Assembly: GCA_910574205.1 (NCBI GenBank)
Contig: CAJSYJ010000002.1
Coordinates: forward strand, 62,001-126,000
Origin: Bacteroidales bacterium
GTDB lineage: Bacteria; Bacteroidota; Bacteroidia; Bacteroidales; Rikenellaceae
Direction: 5' to 3'
Length of the DNA: 64,000 nt
Shown here: positions 33,028 through 43,031 of the stretch, one piece after another
Numbering within the stretch: position 1 is the stretch's first letter
How the letters are laid out: every line of letters starts with the position of its first letter
Notes under the pieces: generated by a model
What the model was told of the DNA's origin: nothing
Database searches by the model: none
Seen by the model: the letters and a program-made list of their open reading frames with translations, nothing else
Translations under genes and position numbers: made by a program

Positions 33028-34275
33028 CTATTTCTCGTCGAAAGAGTGGATAACCACACCCGAACGCAGCTTAGGCTCGAACCACGTCGTCTTGGGAGGC
33101 ATGATGTTCCCCGTATCGGCAATGTCGATCAGCTGCTGCATCGAGACGGGGTAGAGCGCAAAGGCCACCTTCATCTCGCCGCTGTCGACTCGCTTCTGCA
33201 ACTCGCCCAGACCGCGGATACCGCCGACGAAATCGATTCGTTTCGACGTGCGCAGGTCCTCGATGCCGAGCACTTCGTTCAACACGAGGTTCGAGAGCAC
33301 CGTAACATCCAGAACGCCGATAGGATCGTTGTCGTCATAGGTGCCGGGCTTGGCCGTCATCGAGTACCACTCGCCGCCGATATACATCGCGAAGTTGTGC
33401 AGGCCGGTGGGAGTGTATATCTCCTTGCCCTTCTTCTCTACGTCGAAGTTCTTTTCGACAGCTGCCAGGAACTGCTCCTCGCTCAGACCGTTGAGATCCT
33501 TCACGACACGGTTGTAGTCGATGATGCGGAGCTGCGATGCGGGGAACGTCACGGCAAGGAAGAAGCAGTACTCCTCGTCGCCGGTATGGTTTGCGTTGTT
33601 GCGCATGCACTCCTGACCTACGCGTGCGGCAGCGGCCGTGCGATGATGACCGTCGGCGACATAGAGCGCCGGAATCGTGCGGAATATCTCCGTGATGCGG
33701 TCGTTGGTGGCCTTGTCGCGGATTACCCACATGTGGTGGCCGAAGCCGTCGTCGGCCGTAAAGTCGTAATCGGCGGGCGTCGACTTGACGATACCGTCGA
33801 CAATGGCGTCGATCTCGGCATTGTCGGGGTAGGTAAAGAACACCGGCTCGATATTGGCCTTTTGGTTGCGGACATGGATCATGCGGTCCTCCTCCTTGTC
33901 GGGACGCGTGAGCTCATGCTTCTTGATAGCGCCCGAGAGGTAATCGTCGAAGTGGCAGCACATCGTCAGACCGTACTGCGTGCGGCCGTTCATCGTCTGC
34001 GCATATATGTAATAGTGCTCCTCGCCGTCCTGCACCAGCCAGCCGCGCTCTTTCCAGAGGCGGAAGTTCTCCATAGCCTTGTCATAGACCTGCTGAGAGT
34101 GCTCGTCGGCAATGGGATCGAAATCGATCTCGGGCTTGATTATATGGAGCAGCGAACGCTCAGTCGCTTCGCGCTTGGCCTCGGCCGAGTTCAGCACGTC
34201 ATAGGGACGCGATGCGACTTCGGCTGCGTACTCCTTCGGTGGACGTATTCCCTTGAAAGGTTTGATTCTTACCAT
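33028..34275 (-). CDS. DUF1015 family protein
   Basis: A 415-residue cytosolic protein of the DUF1015 family, whose signature YVADGHHRTAAA lies near residues 205-216. Function is unknown. In this order it is often next to serA and serC, and here it follows serA by 15 bases, which suggests a link to serine or phosphoserine metabolism; this is only inference from context. Ends at the bidirectional terminator. Confidence 0.88.
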   Translation of the reverse strand: MVRIKPFKGIRPPKEYAAEVASRPYDVLNSAEAKREATERSLLHIIKPEIDFDPIADEHSQQVYDKAMENFRLWKERGWLVQDGEEHYYIYAQTMNGRTQYGLTMCCHFDDYLSGAIKKHELTRPDKEEDRMIHVRNQKANIEPVFFTYPDNAEIDAIVDGIVKSTPADYDFTADDGFGHHMWVIRDKATNDRITEIFRTIPALYVADGHHRTAAAARVGQECMRNNANHTGDEEYCFFLAVTFPASQLRIIDYNRVVKDLNGLSEEQFLAAVEKNFDVEKKGKEIYTPTGLHNFAMYIGGEWYSMTAKPGTYDDNDPIGVLDVTVLSNLVLNEVLGIEDLRTSKRIDFVGGIRGLGELQKRVDSGEMKVAFALYPVSMQQLIDIADTGNIMPPKTTWFEPKLRSGVVIHSFDEK

Positions 34276-34290
34276 AACTTGTTGCTTTGT

Positions 34291-35214
34291 TTACTTGTTA
34301 ACCTGAAAACGAACGTTGCCCGTGGCAAAGAAATCGGCTATCTGACGAGCTGCCGCCAGACCTGCGTTGATGTTGGCCTCGGCGGTCTCGGCGCCCTGCT
34401 TCTTCGGCGTAGCGAAGAAACGCTTGCCGAATTTCTCCGCAAACTGCTCGGCAGCCTCGGGGGCGATATCTGTAACATATTTCAGGTCCTCGCGCTCGCT
34501 CATGGCACGCGTCAGACCATCCTCGTCGATAACCTCCTTGCGGGCGGTATTGACGATCGTCGCACCCTTGGGCATCGACATGGCCAGATCGTAACCTATC
34601 GACTTGCGCGTCTGCTCCGTTGCCGGAATATGCAGCGACAGATAATCGGCTGCGGCATAGAGCTCGGCAACCGAGTCTACCTTCTTCACGCCGTCGCGCT
34701 CGAACACGGCTGCATCGGTAATGAACGGATCGAATGCGATGACGTTCATGCCCAGAGCCTTGCCCTTGATGCCGACCAGACGGCCGACATTGCCGTAGGC
34801 GTGGATCGCCAGCGTCTTGCCCTGCAACTCCGAACCCGTACCGGGAGTAAAGCGGTTGCGGGCCATGTAGACCATCATGCCCAGAGCCAGCTCGGCAACG
34901 GCATTCGAATTCTGACCCGGAGTGTTCATCACGACGATACCGCGTGCCGTAGCCGCTGCAAGGTCGACATTATCGTAACCGGCACCGGCACGAACGACGA
35001 TTTTGAGCTGCTTGGCGGCGTCGATGACCTCGGCCGTGACCTTGTCGCTGCGGATGATGACCGCATCGGCATCGGCGACAGCCTCCAACAGCTGCGCCTT
35101 GTCCGTATACTTCTCCAACAGCGCGAGCGTATGACCCGCGCCCTCTATGATTTCGCGAATACCGTCGACAGCCTTCTTTGCGAAGGGCTTCTCGGTAGCT
35201 ACCAAAATTTTCAT
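34291..35214 (-). CDS. serA: D-3-phosphoglycerate dehydrogenase (short form)
   Basis: A 307-residue NAD-dependent 2-hydroxyacid dehydrogenase, without the C-terminal ACT regulatory domain. Rossmann motif GNVGRLVGIKGKAL is near residues 140-153; the catalytic Arg (VVRAGAGYDN) and Glu (IAPEAAEQF) segments are in place, but the usual GxH-type catalytic His region near the end is degenerate (FATPKKQGAETAEA), as in the short SerA class. It catalyses the first step of serine synthesis. Start: ATG at 35214 just upstream of KILVATEKPF; a longer frame to 35292 runs into the gap after serC. Confidence 0.88.
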   Translation of the reverse strand: MKILVATEKPFAKKAVDGIREIIEGAGHTLALLEKYTDKAQLLEAVADADAVIIRSDKVTAEVIDAAKQLKIVVRAGAGYDNVDLAAATARGIVVMNTPGQNSNAVAELALGMMVYMARNRFTPGTGSELQGKTLAIHAYGNVGRLVGIKGKALGMNVIAFDPFITDAAVFERDGVKKVDSVAELYAAADYLSLHIPATEQTRKSIGYDLAMSMPKGATIVNTARKEVIDEDGLTRAMSEREDLKYVTDIAPEAAEQFAEKFGKRFFATPKKQGAETAEANINAGLAAARQIADFFATGNVRFQVNK

Positions 35215-35298
35215 CTCTTCCAATAATGATGTAAAACAAATAGGTTTTTCTCGTTTCACATCCCGCATAAACGGGATGATCGTCGCACACACGGCCGA

Positions 35299-36369
35299 TT
35301 ACTTGTGAAGCTGCTCGAACTCCTGCATGCAGGCAACCAGAGCCTCGACGCTCTCCTTGGGCAGAGCGTTGTAGCACGATGCACGGAAGCCGCCTACCAG
35401 ACGGTGCCCCTTGATACCCACCATGCCGCGCTCCTTGGCGAATGCCATGAACTCGGGAGCCAGATCCTCCTTGCCCTCGGCCATGATGAAGCAGATGTTC
35501 ATAAGCGAACGGTCCTCCTTCTCGACAGTGCCGCGGAACAGCGGGTTGCGATCGATCTCGTTATAGAGCAGATCGGCCTTCTCCTTGTTGATGCGGTACA
35601 TCTCTTTCAGACCGCCGATCGACTTCAACCACTTCAACGTTTCGTTCATCACGAAGATCGGGAATACGGGAGGAGTGTTGAACATCGAGTTGTTGTCGAC
35701 GTGCGTGTTGACGTTGACCATCGTCGGGACGTCGCGAACCACCTTTTGAAGCATGTCGTCACGGATGATGACGAACGATACGCCGGCGCACGAAAGGTTC
35801 TTCTGAGCACCGCCCACGATCATGGCGTACTTCGATACGTCTACCGGACGCGACATGATATCCGACGACATGTCGGCGATCAGAGGTACCGGAGAGTCGA
35901 TGTCGGTGTGATACTCCGAACCGTAGATCGTGTTGTTGGTACATATATAGAGGTAGTCCAGATCCTCGGGAATGTCGAAGCCCTTGGGGATATAGGTAAA
36001 GTTCTTGTCCTCCGAAGTAGCCAGCACCTGAACCTCGCCGTAGCGCTTGGCCTCCTTGATCGACTTCTTGGTCCATACGCCGGTGTTGATATAACCTGCC
36101 TTCTTGCCGAGGAAGTTGGCGGGAATGTGGAAGAACTGCGTGCTCATACCGCCGCCGACGAAGAAGATCTTATAGTTGTCGGGAATCTGCATAAGCTCGC
36201 GGAACAGCGCCTGCGCCTCGTTTACCACAGCCTCGAACTCGGGCGTGCGATGAGAGATAGAGAGCAGCGAAAGACCGGTGCCGCCGAATTCGATTACGGC
36301 CTTGGCCGCGTTCTCGATAACTACCTGAGGCAGAACAGAGGGTCCCGCATTGAAGTTGTGTTTTTTCAT
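35299..36369 (-). CDS. serC: Phosphoserine aminotransferase
   Basis: A 356-residue class V aminotransferase with PLP. It opens with [11 protein letters not shown], has the HRTPEF loop, and the PLP Lys lies in GGAQKNLS (about residue 193). It converts 3-phosphohydroxypyruvate to phosphoserine, the second step of serine synthesis. First gene of the serC-serA-DUF1015 run. A -7 box (TATCTTTG, minus 36419-36426) is about 50 bases before the ATG. Confidence 0.95.
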   Translation of the reverse strand: MKKHNFNAGPSVLPQVVIENAAKAVIEFGGTGLSLLSISHRTPEFEAVVNEAQALFRELMQIPDNYKIFFVGGGMSTQFFHIPANFLGKKAGYINTGVWTKKSIKEAKRYGEVQVLATSEDKNFTYIPKGFDIPEDLDYLYICTNNTIYGSEYHTDIDSPVPLIADMSSDIMSRPVDVSKYAMIVGGAQKNLSCAGVSFVIIRDDMLQKVVRDVPTMVNVNTHVDNNSMFNTPPVFPIFVMNETLKWLKSIGGLKEMYRINKEKADLLYNEIDRNPLFRGTVEKEDRSLMNICFIMAEGKEDLAPEFMAFAKERGMVGIKGHRLVGGFRASCYNALPKESVEALVACMQEFEQLHK

Positions 36370-36607
36370 AGTTAGTATTGTTTTAGAGTTAGACTATACG
36401 TTTGCTTCCATAGTTACACAAAGATAATCGATTTTAATCAAAAAAGAAAAATTTTCGTAAAATATTTATTACTGCTAACAATCCGTAGCATTTGCAGCCG
36501 TCTCGACGACGAATCGTAAGTTGTCGAACGTGACTTTCGATACGATCGATACAGCGGTTTCGGTAATTTTGCGTATATTTGCAGTTAGTAAGAAACAAAT
36601 CTGCGCT

Positions 36608-37480
36608 ATGATAAAATCTATGACCGGATTCGGCAGGGGGGAAGCGTCGCTGCCGGCAAAGAAGATAACGGTCGAAATACGTTCGCTCAACTCCAAACAG
36701 CTCGATCTTTCGGTGCGCATGCCGTCGGCATACCGCCAGCTCGAATTCGACATCCGTTCGGTGGTCCAACGCACCTTGCAGCGAGGCAAGGTCGACCTCA
36801 ACGTCGCGGTCGAATCGTCTACGGTCGAGGGTGTGGGCACGATCAACCGGGAGATATTCCGCTCGTATCTGCAACAGAGCGTCGACGCCCTGTCGTTCTC
36901 GGGCATCGACGCCGATTACGACGCACTGGTTCCGGCCATACTCCGCATGCCGGGCGTCATATCGTCCGAGACGGAGACACTCTCCGACGAGGAGCGCGAT
37001 GCGCTGATGTCGGCCGTCGACGAAGCGCTGCGCAACATCGACGCATTCCGCCGTCAGGAGGGCGACATATTGATAAAAGATCTGCTCGAACGCGTCGACA
37101 AGATCGAGGCATACAAGGCCGAAGTAGAGCCTTACGAGAAGATGCGCCGCGATACGATCCGCAACCGCATCCGCGAGAACCTCGCGCAGCTGCCCGTCGA
37201 AGTCGACGACAACCGCTTGGAGCAGGAGATGATATTCTATATAGAGAAGCTCGACATTACCGAGGAGAAGGTGCGCCTGAGCAACCACTGCCGTTATTTC
37301 CGCGAAGTAGCTGCCTCGGAGCAGGGCGCCGGCCGCAAGCTCGGATTCATCGCACAGGAAATGGGACGCGAGATCAATACCCTCGGCTCCAAGGCCAACG
37401 AGTCCAACATGCAGATACTCGTCGTAAAGATGAAGGACGAGCTGGAAAAGATCAAGGAACAGGTACTCAATATATTATAG
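36608..37480 (+). CDS. yicC: YicC family protein (putative endoribonuclease)
   Basis: A 290-residue protein of the YicC/YloC family, starting at MIKSMTGFGRG with the SLNSKQLDLSVRMP segment and ending with a DUF1732 region (LGFIAQEMGREINTLGSKA). Members have RNase activity in other bacteria. A -7 box TATATTTG (36574-36581) supports the ATG at 36608; a longer open frame begins upstream of that box. It is followed 3 bases later by gmk, the usual pairing. Confidence 0.92.
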   Translation: MIKSMTGFGRGEASLPAKKITVEIRSLNSKQLDLSVRMPSAYRQLEFDIRSVVQRTLQRGKVDLNVAVESSTVEGVGTINREIFRSYLQQSVDALSFSGIDADYDALVPAILRMPGVISSETETLSDEERDALMSAVDEALRNIDAFRRQEGDILIKDLLERVDKIEAYKAEVEPYEKMRRDTIRNRIRENLAQLPVEVDDNRLEQEMIFYIEKLDITEEKVRLSNHCRYFREVAASEQGAGRKLGFIAQEMGREINTLGSKANESNMQILVVKMKDELEKIKEQVLNIL

Positions 37481-37483
37481 AAA

Positions 37484-38044
37484 ATGGGCAAACTCGTGAT
37501 ATTCTCTGCCCCGAGCGGATCGGGCAAGACGACGATCGTAAGAGAGCTGCTCGGCATATTCCCGCAGTTCGAATTTTCGATCTCGGCCACCTCGCGTCTG
37601 CCCCGCGGCAGCGAGCAGGACGGCATCGACTACTATTTTCTGACTAACGACGAGTTCCGCAGTCTGGTCGAGAAAGACGGGTTCGTCGAGTGGCAGGAGG
37701 TATACGCAGGCACCTGCTACGGCACGCTGCGAAGCGAGTTAGACCGCATCTGGCAGAAGGGCAACATCATCCTGTTCGATGTGGACGTAATGGGAGGCAT
37801 CAACCTCAAACGCATATTCGGCGGCGACGCCTGCTCGATCTTCATCATGCCGCCCTCGATCGGGGAGCTCGAACGACGCCTCGTAGGCCGCGGCACCGAC
37901 TCGCCCGAAGTAATAGCCAAGCGGCTGGCCAAGGCCGAATTTGAGATATCGAAGTCGACCGAGTTCGACCACATTGTAGTCAACGACGATCTCGATGCCG
38001 CCGTTGAAGAGACGCGCCGCATAATAGAGAGCTTCTTAGCATAG
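37484..38044 (+). CDS. gmk: Guanylate kinase
   Basis: A 186-residue enzyme that phosphorylates GMP to GDP. The P-loop SAPSGSGKTTIV is near residues 7-18, and the GMP-binding SATSRLPRGSEQDGIDYYF and VEWQEVYAG segments are in place. It lies 3 bases after yicC and 7 bases before nadD, within one operon. Confidence 0.95.
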   Translation: MGKLVIFSAPSGSGKTTIVRELLGIFPQFEFSISATSRLPRGSEQDGIDYYFLTNDEFRSLVEKDGFVEWQEVYAGTCYGTLRSELDRIWQKGNIILFDVDVMGGINLKRIFGGDACSIFIMPPSIGELERRLVGRGTDSPEVIAKRLAKAEFEISKSTEFDHIVVNDDLDAAVEETRRIIESFLA

Positions 38045-38051
38045 TTATCCT

Positions 38052-38867
38052 ATGAAAAAGAGAATGATGCTATACTTCGGATCGTTCGATCCGATACACA
38101 AAGGACACGTCGCCCTGGCCGAATATGTCATCGACGAGGGGCTGTGCGACGAGACGGCGCTGGTCGTATCGCCGCAGAATCCGTTCAAGACCGATACGTT
38201 GCAGACCGACGAGATGCAGCGCTTCGAAATGGCCGAGATCGCCTGCGCCGACTCGAAATACCCCGAGCGCATACGTCCGTCGGTGGTAGAGTTCATGCGC
38301 CCGAAGCCCTCCTATACGATCGATACGCTCGACTATCTGACTCAGAGCTACGGCGAGCAGATGGAGTTTTCGATCCTTATGGGCAGCGACAATGTCGACC
38401 GTCTCGACGAGTGGCGCGACTACCGCCGCATACTCGACACATATAGGATATATGTATATCCGCGCCGAAATGCCGAAGCCACGAAGTTCCTCGACCGGAT
38501 CACGATGCTCGCCGACGCGCCTCTGGCTGACTTCTCGTCGACCGACGTCCGCGCCGCTGCCGAGCGCGGCGAGGAGCTCGCACCCATGGTCGGCGCACGC
38601 GTGGCCGAATACATACGCAGCCGCAGGCTTTGGACATCGGCCTCGCGCATAGCCGGCTATACGGCATTGATAGAGCGCAATCCCGACTGCGCCGCGCTCT
38701 ATGTCGAGCGCGGCAAATGCTATTTCCGACACAACGAGTGGGGTAGCGCTATCAACGATTTCCGCCGCGCCCTGAAACTCGACCCCGACATGGCCGAGGC
38801 GGCGCAGTTCATCGAAATGGCCGAGGAGATTCTCGCATTCCGCTACACCGATATATACAACCCCTGA
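38052..38867 (+). CDS. nadD: Nicotinate-nucleotide adenylyltransferase with C-terminal TPR extension
   Basis: A 271-residue protein. Residues 1-195 are NadD: FGSFDPIHKGHVALA holds the (H/T)xGH nucleotidyltransferase motif, and DFSSTDVR is the ISSTxIR-type motif. It makes deamido-NAD from nicotinate mononucleotide. Residues 196-271 are helical and contain a TPR (ALYVERGKCYFRHNEWGSAI), which canonical NadD (about 190-200 residues) lacks. It sits between gmk and the DUF3109 gene with 3-7 base gaps. Confidence 0.9.
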   Translation: MKKRMMLYFGSFDPIHKGHVALAEYVIDEGLCDETALVVSPQNPFKTDTLQTDEMQRFEMAEIACADSKYPERIRPSVVEFMRPKPSYTIDTLDYLTQSYGEQMEFSILMGSDNVDRLDEWRDYRRILDTYRIYVYPRRNAEATKFLDRITMLADAPLADFSSTDVRAAAERGEELAPMVGARVAEYIRSRRLWTSASRIAGYTALIERNPDCAALYVERGKCYFRHNEWGSAINDFRRALKLDPDMAEAAQFIEMAEEILAFRYTDIYNP

Positions 38868-38870
38868 CAG

Positions 38871-39446
38871 ATGATTGAAATAGACGACAAGATAGTCAGC
38901 CTCGACATACTGCGCGAACGCTTCGCATGCGACCCGTCGGCGTGCAAGGGCGCCTGCTGCGTCGAAGGCGACGCCGGAGCTCCACTCGAATTCGACGAGA
39001 TAGACATCCTCGAAGAGGAGTATCCCAACTATGCGCCCTACATGACGGCGGAGGGCAGGGAGGAGATCGAACGCTCGGGCTTCATGGTAGTCGACACCGA
39101 CGGCGACTACACCACGCCTCTTGTAGACAACGCCCAGTGCGCCTACTCGTTCGTCGAGAACGGCATAACATACTGCGCAATCGAGCGAGCCTACCGCGAG
39201 GGGCGCACCTCGTTCGTCAAACCCGTCTCTTGCCACCTATATCCGATAAGGGTCATGCGCTTTTCGAACGGCTCGACAGGGCTCAATTATCACCGCTGGA
39301 AGATATGCGAGTCGGCATGCGCCTGCGGACGACGCCTCGATATACCGCTCTACATAGCTCTGCGCGAGCCTATCGTCAGACGATTCGGCGAGGAGTTCTA
39401 TAAGGCTCTCGAATGTGCCGCCGACATGCTCGGCCAATCGAAATAG
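38871..39446 (+). CDS. DUF3109 family Cys-rich protein
   Basis: A 191-residue protein with a YkgJ-like metal/cluster Cys pattern: CDPSACKGACCVEGD near residues 20-34, CAYS...YCAIERA, SCHLYPIRV, and CESACACG. The family is conserved in Bacteroidetes and its function is unknown; the Cys set suggests a Zn or Fe-S site. It starts 3 bases after the nadD stop, the last gene of yicC-gmk-nadD-DUF3109. Confidence 0.87.
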   Translation: MIEIDDKIVSLDILRERFACDPSACKGACCVEGDAGAPLEFDEIDILEEEYPNYAPYMTAEGREEIERSGFMVVDTDGDYTTPLVDNAQCAYSFVENGITYCAIERAYREGRTSFVKPVSCHLYPIRVMRFSNGSTGLNYHRWKICESACACGRRLDIPLYIALREPIVRRFGEEFYKALECAADMLGQSK

Positions 39447-39489
39447 GACAGTCCGACCGGAGCCGAAACCCGATTAACAACACACTGCA

Positions 39490-40521
39490 ATGAATATCAA
39501 GATACTGTTAACGATACCCGTTTTATTAGCGTGCCAGAGTCTGGCAGCGCAGCAGGACACGGTGCAGACAGCAGCGGCTGCCGCAGCCGACAGCACCGAG
39601 GTAAATAGACAGATGCCGCCTGCCGTTCCGGTCGATCCCGTACGCACCATAGGCAAGGTTGCCGCGATCGATACACTGCCTACGGGCAACGATGCGCTGC
39701 GAATAGTGCTCTTCAACGACAACACGTGGCGCTACGTCCTCTCGCAGGATTACGTGCAGGACACGACCGTCTTCGCCGACCACTGGAATACCTCGTCTAT
39801 CCACGCCTATAACGACGTCGAGTTGTCGTCTCTGCCCGAAGCGGCGGCTATCATGCTCGTAGACTCGCTCAAAAGCTATCACTATCCATACCTCGGACGC
39901 ATGAGCTCGCGCTACGGCCTGCGACGCGGACGGCCGCATCAGGGCGTCGACCTGCCGCTCAAAACGGGCGATCCGATCTATGCCGCATTCGACGGCAAGG
40001 TGCGATACTCGGGCTACAACGGCGGCGGTTACGGCAATCTGGTGGTCATACGCCATACCAACGGACTGGAAACATATTACGGGCACCTCTCGGAGCGAGG
40101 CGTCGAAGCTGGCGACTGGGTGGTTGCCGGACAGCAGATCGGCTGCGGCGGCAGCACCGGACGCTCGTCAGGACCGCATCTCCACTTCGAAGTAAGATAC
40201 AAGGGACAGTCGTTCGACCCCGAGCGCGTGATCGACTTCGACAAGGGGCAGCTCAGACGCGACGAACTGCTGCTCAAACGCCGTCATTTCAGCATCTACT
40301 CGAAATTCGGCCAGAACTTCGACGACGAGGAGGCCAACGAGAAGCAGGACGAGGCCGAGCGCAAGGCCGCTGCCGCAGTGCAGTACCACACCATACGCAA
40401 GGGCGATACGCTGGGACACATAGCCCGCAAGTACCACACGAGCGTAAAACGCATCTGCCAGCTCAACGGCATCAAGGAGACTACGATCCTGCGTCTTGGC
40501 AAGCGACTCAGAGTAAGGTAA
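39490..40521 (+). CDS. M23 peptidase with C-terminal LysM
   Basis: A 343-residue secreted protein. Signal peptide about 1-20 (SLAAQ). The LytM/M23 domain spans about 140-240, with the zinc site HQGVDLP and the HLHFEVR motif. A LysM domain near 293-343 (YHTIRKGDTLGHIARKYHTS) binds peptidoglycan. It is an NlpD/EnvC-like amidase activator or a DD-endopeptidase; the intact HxxxD and HxH support a catalytic role. Ends at a strong bidirectional terminator shared with the convergent yggS gene. Confidence 0.9.
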   Translation: MNIKILLTIPVLLACQSLAAQQDTVQTAAAAAADSTEVNRQMPPAVPVDPVRTIGKVAAIDTLPTGNDALRIVLFNDNTWRYVLSQDYVQDTTVFADHWNTSSIHAYNDVELSSLPEAAAIMLVDSLKSYHYPYLGRMSSRYGLRRGRPHQGVDLPLKTGDPIYAAFDGKVRYSGYNGGGYGNLVVIRHTNGLETYYGHLSERGVEAGDWVVAGQQIGCGGSTGRSSGPHLHFEVRYKGQSFDPERVIDFDKGQLRRDELLLKRRHFSIYSKFGQNFDDEEANEKQDEAERKAAAAVQYHTIRKGDTLGHIARKYHTSVKRICQLNGIKETTILRLGKRLRVR

Positions 40522-40538
40522 CATCCGCCTGAAAACAA

Positions 40539-40571
40539 AAAAGCTCTGTACGATCGTCGTACAGAGCTTTT
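40539..40571. terminator. Bidirectional terminator
   Basis: AAAAGCTCTGTACGA (40539-40553), TCG loop, TCGTACAGAGCTTTT (40557-40571): a perfect 15-bp stem with T runs on both strands, between the convergent M23 and YggS genes. Confidence 0.92.
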
Positions 40572-40588
40572 TCTTTATACCTGCCCGA

Positions 40589-41248
40589 TCAATACTCCCG
40601 GGCGCCGAATATAGCCGTACCGACGCGCACGGCCGTCGATCCGTACTCCAACGCGATAGGGTAGTCGTCCGACATGCCGATAGACAGCGTATCGAACTCC
40701 TCGCCGAACGACTCCCGCAGCTCGTCGAACAGGCTGCGCACACGCTCGAAATCGCGCCTTACGATCTTCTCGTCATCGGTGTTGGTCGCGATAGACATCA
40801 GTCCCCGCACGCGCACGCCGCTCTTCGAAGCCAGATCTCCGCCGGCTACATAGGCGCGCAGCTCATCGGGATCCCAGCCAGACTTGGTATCTTCGTCGGC
40901 TACGTGCACCTCCAACAATATATCGATGCGGCGAGAGCAGCGCACGGCCTGCCGGTCGATCTCGTCGACCAGACGCGCCGAGTCGACCGAATCGATCATC
41001 GTCACGAAAGGCGCTATCATGCGCACCTTGTTGGTCTGCAAATGGCCTATCATATGCCAGCGTATATCCGCCGGCAGCACGGCCTGTTTGGCCGTCATCT
41101 CCTGCGGACGGCTCTCGCCGAATGTTCTCTGTCCGGCGTCATACGCCTCCATTAGCCGTTCGGCAGGATGAAACTTCGAAACGGCGACCAGCTCCACCCC
41201 CTCGGGGATGGTCGATCTTATCTTCGACAATCGATCTGCAATGCTCAT
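40589..41248 (-). CDS. YggS family PLP homeostasis protein
   Basis: A 219-residue PLP-binding TIM-barrel protein. The Schiff-base Lys is in VAVSKFHPAE near residue 25; the phosphate-binding SIGMSDDYPIA segment is near 187. YggS/PROSC proteins buffer pyridoxal 5'-phosphate and affect amino-acid pools. Start: ATG at 41248; the longer open frame to 41299 lies in the divergent promoter region shared with the C69 gene. Confidence 0.92.
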   Translation of the reverse strand: MSIADRLSKIRSTIPEGVELVAVSKFHPAERLMEAYDAGQRTFGESRPQEMTAKQAVLPADIRWHMIGHLQTNKVRMIAPFVTMIDSVDSARLVDEIDRQAVRCSRRIDILLEVHVADEDTKSGWDPDELRAYVAGGDLASKSGVRVRGLMSIATNTDDEKIVRRDFERVRSLFDELRESFGEEFDTLSIGMSDDYPIALEYGSTAVRVGTAIFGAREY

Positions 41249-41374
41249 AAATGTGAAATTATCGGATGACAAAAATACGAATTTCATCGCGACGGCCAAA
41301 AATTAACGAATTATTTTCTATCTTTGATTTTCGTATGTGATACTCTTAAAACCCGGAAACTAATAACGAAATCT

Positions 41375-43003
41375 ATGAAACGATTCAACATCACTCTGGC
41401 GGCAGCGGCCATGATTATGGCAAACGCCTTGCCGTCAAGCGCATGCACCAACTTCATCGTCACGCGCGGCGCCTCGACCGACTCGTCGGTCATGGTCAGC
41501 TACGCGGCCGACTCGCACCAGCTCTACGGCTGTCTCTACCACTACATGCCTTCGCGCCGCGCGGCTCGGACGATGCCCGTGTACGAGTGGGACACCGGAC
41601 GATACATAGGCGACATAGCTCAGGCGGCACAGACATACACGACCGTGGGTAACATGAACGAACATTCGCTCATCATTACCGAAACCACCTTCGGCGGCCG
41701 CCACGAGTTGGAGAATCCCGACGGCGGCATAGACTACGGTTCGCTGATTTACATCACGCTGCAACGCGCACGCACGGCACGCGAGGCGATCCGCATCATC
41801 GTCGATCTGGCCGACACCTACGGATACTGTTCGAGCGGCGAGTCGTTCACGATCGCCGATCCCGACGAGGCGTGGATAATGGAGCTTATCGGACGCGGCA
41901 AGCAGGGCAAGGGCATAGTATGGGTTGCACGCCGCATCCCCGACGGATATGTCTCGGCTCACGCCAATCAGGCACGCATCACGACCTTCCCCAAGGACGA
42001 TCCCGAGAACTGCCTCTACTCGGACGACGTTGTGGAGCTGGCACGCAGCATGGGCTGGTACGAGGGCACGGACGAGGATTTCAGCTTCGCCGACGCATAC
42101 GCACCGCTCGATTTCAGCGCCATGCGAGGCTGCGAAGCACGCGTATGGAGCTTCTTCCGCACAGTGGCCGACGACATGGACAAATATGTCGACTATGCCA
42201 TGGGACACAACCCCGACAACCGCATGCCGCTCTGGGTCAAGCCGCGCACGAAAGTATCGCCCAAAATGGTCTTCGACGCCATGCGCGACCACTACGAGGG
42301 CACACCTATGGACATGACGACCGACCTGGGCGCCGGAGGCCACGGCCTGCCGTATCGCTGGCGTCCGATGAACTTCGAGGTCGACGGCGTCGAGTACTGC
42401 AACGAACGCGCTACGGCCACGCAGCAGACGGGCTTCTGGCTCGTGGGACAGGCACGCAAAGGCAAGACGGGCATCCTTTGGTTCGGCGTCGACGACGCGG
42501 CCACGTCGTGCCTGACTCCGATATACTGCAACTCGACCGAGGTGGCAGAGTGCATCGCCGAGGACAACGGCTCGATGCTCGACTATTCGCCCACATCGGC
42601 ATTCTGGATATTCAACCGCGTAGCCAACTTCGCTTATCTGCGTTATGACCTGATAGCCGCCGACGTGCGCAAGTCGATCGACCAGTGGGAGAACGACAAA
42701 CTCTCGCAGGTCGCCCGGATCGACGCAGCCGCAGCCGCGATGTCGCCGGCCAAAGCGCGCAAGTACCTGACCGAGTACAGCGTAAATACCGCGCAGCAGC
42801 TGTTCGACCGCTGGGTCGAGCTCGACCGATATCTTCTCGTCAAGTATATCGACGGTAATGTCAAGGGCGAGAATGCCGACGGCTTCATCGACAACGGCAA
42901 CGGCCGCGACATACCGGGCAAGATCGAGTGGCCGGGCTACAACGAGAAGTGGAAGCGCGCCGTAGCGGCCGACAACGGCAAGGTACTGCGCGTAGTGAAG
43001 TAG
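41375..43003 (+). CDS. C69 family secreted dipeptidase
   Basis: A 542-residue protein. The signal peptide ends just before Cys24 (SSACTNFIV), which becomes the N-terminal nucleophile as in Ntn hydrolases of family C69 (PepD). Middle motifs (ITETTFGGR, GESFTIADPDEAWIMELIG, HANQARI) match the family. It cleaves dipeptides outside the cytoplasm. A -7 box TATCTTTG (41319-41326) is about 50 bases before the chosen ATG at 41375. The next gene, lpdA, starts 28 bases after. Confidence 0.92.
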   Translation: MKRFNITLAAAAMIMANALPSSACTNFIVTRGASTDSSVMVSYAADSHQLYGCLYHYMPSRRAARTMPVYEWDTGRYIGDIAQAAQTYTTVGNMNEHSLIITETTFGGRHELENPDGGIDYGSLIYITLQRARTAREAIRIIVDLADTYGYCSSGESFTIADPDEAWIMELIGRGKQGKGIVWVARRIPDGYVSAHANQARITTFPKDDPENCLYSDDVVELARSMGWYEGTDEDFSFADAYAPLDFSAMRGCEARVWSFFRTVADDMDKYVDYAMGHNPDNRMPLWVKPRTKVSPKMVFDAMRDHYEGTPMDMTTDLGAGGHGLPYRWRPMNFEVDGVEYCNERATATQQTGFWLVGQARKGKTGILWFGVDDAATSCLTPIYCNSTEVAECIAEDNGSMLDYSPTSAFWIFNRVANFAYLRYDLIAADVRKSIDQWENDKLSQVARIDAAAAAMSPAKARKYLTEYSVNTAQQLFDRWVELDRYLLVKYIDGNVKGENADGFIDNGNGRDIPGKIEWPGYNEKWKRAVAADNGKVLRVVK

Positions 43004-43031
43004 ATAATGACTTAACCGAAATACTGCAACC

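Noticed and set aside
32494..35226. A 910-codon plus-strand open frame
   Set aside because: It lies antisense to the DUF1015 and serA genes, which have clear motifs and normal lengths. The high GC content makes long antisense frames common here.
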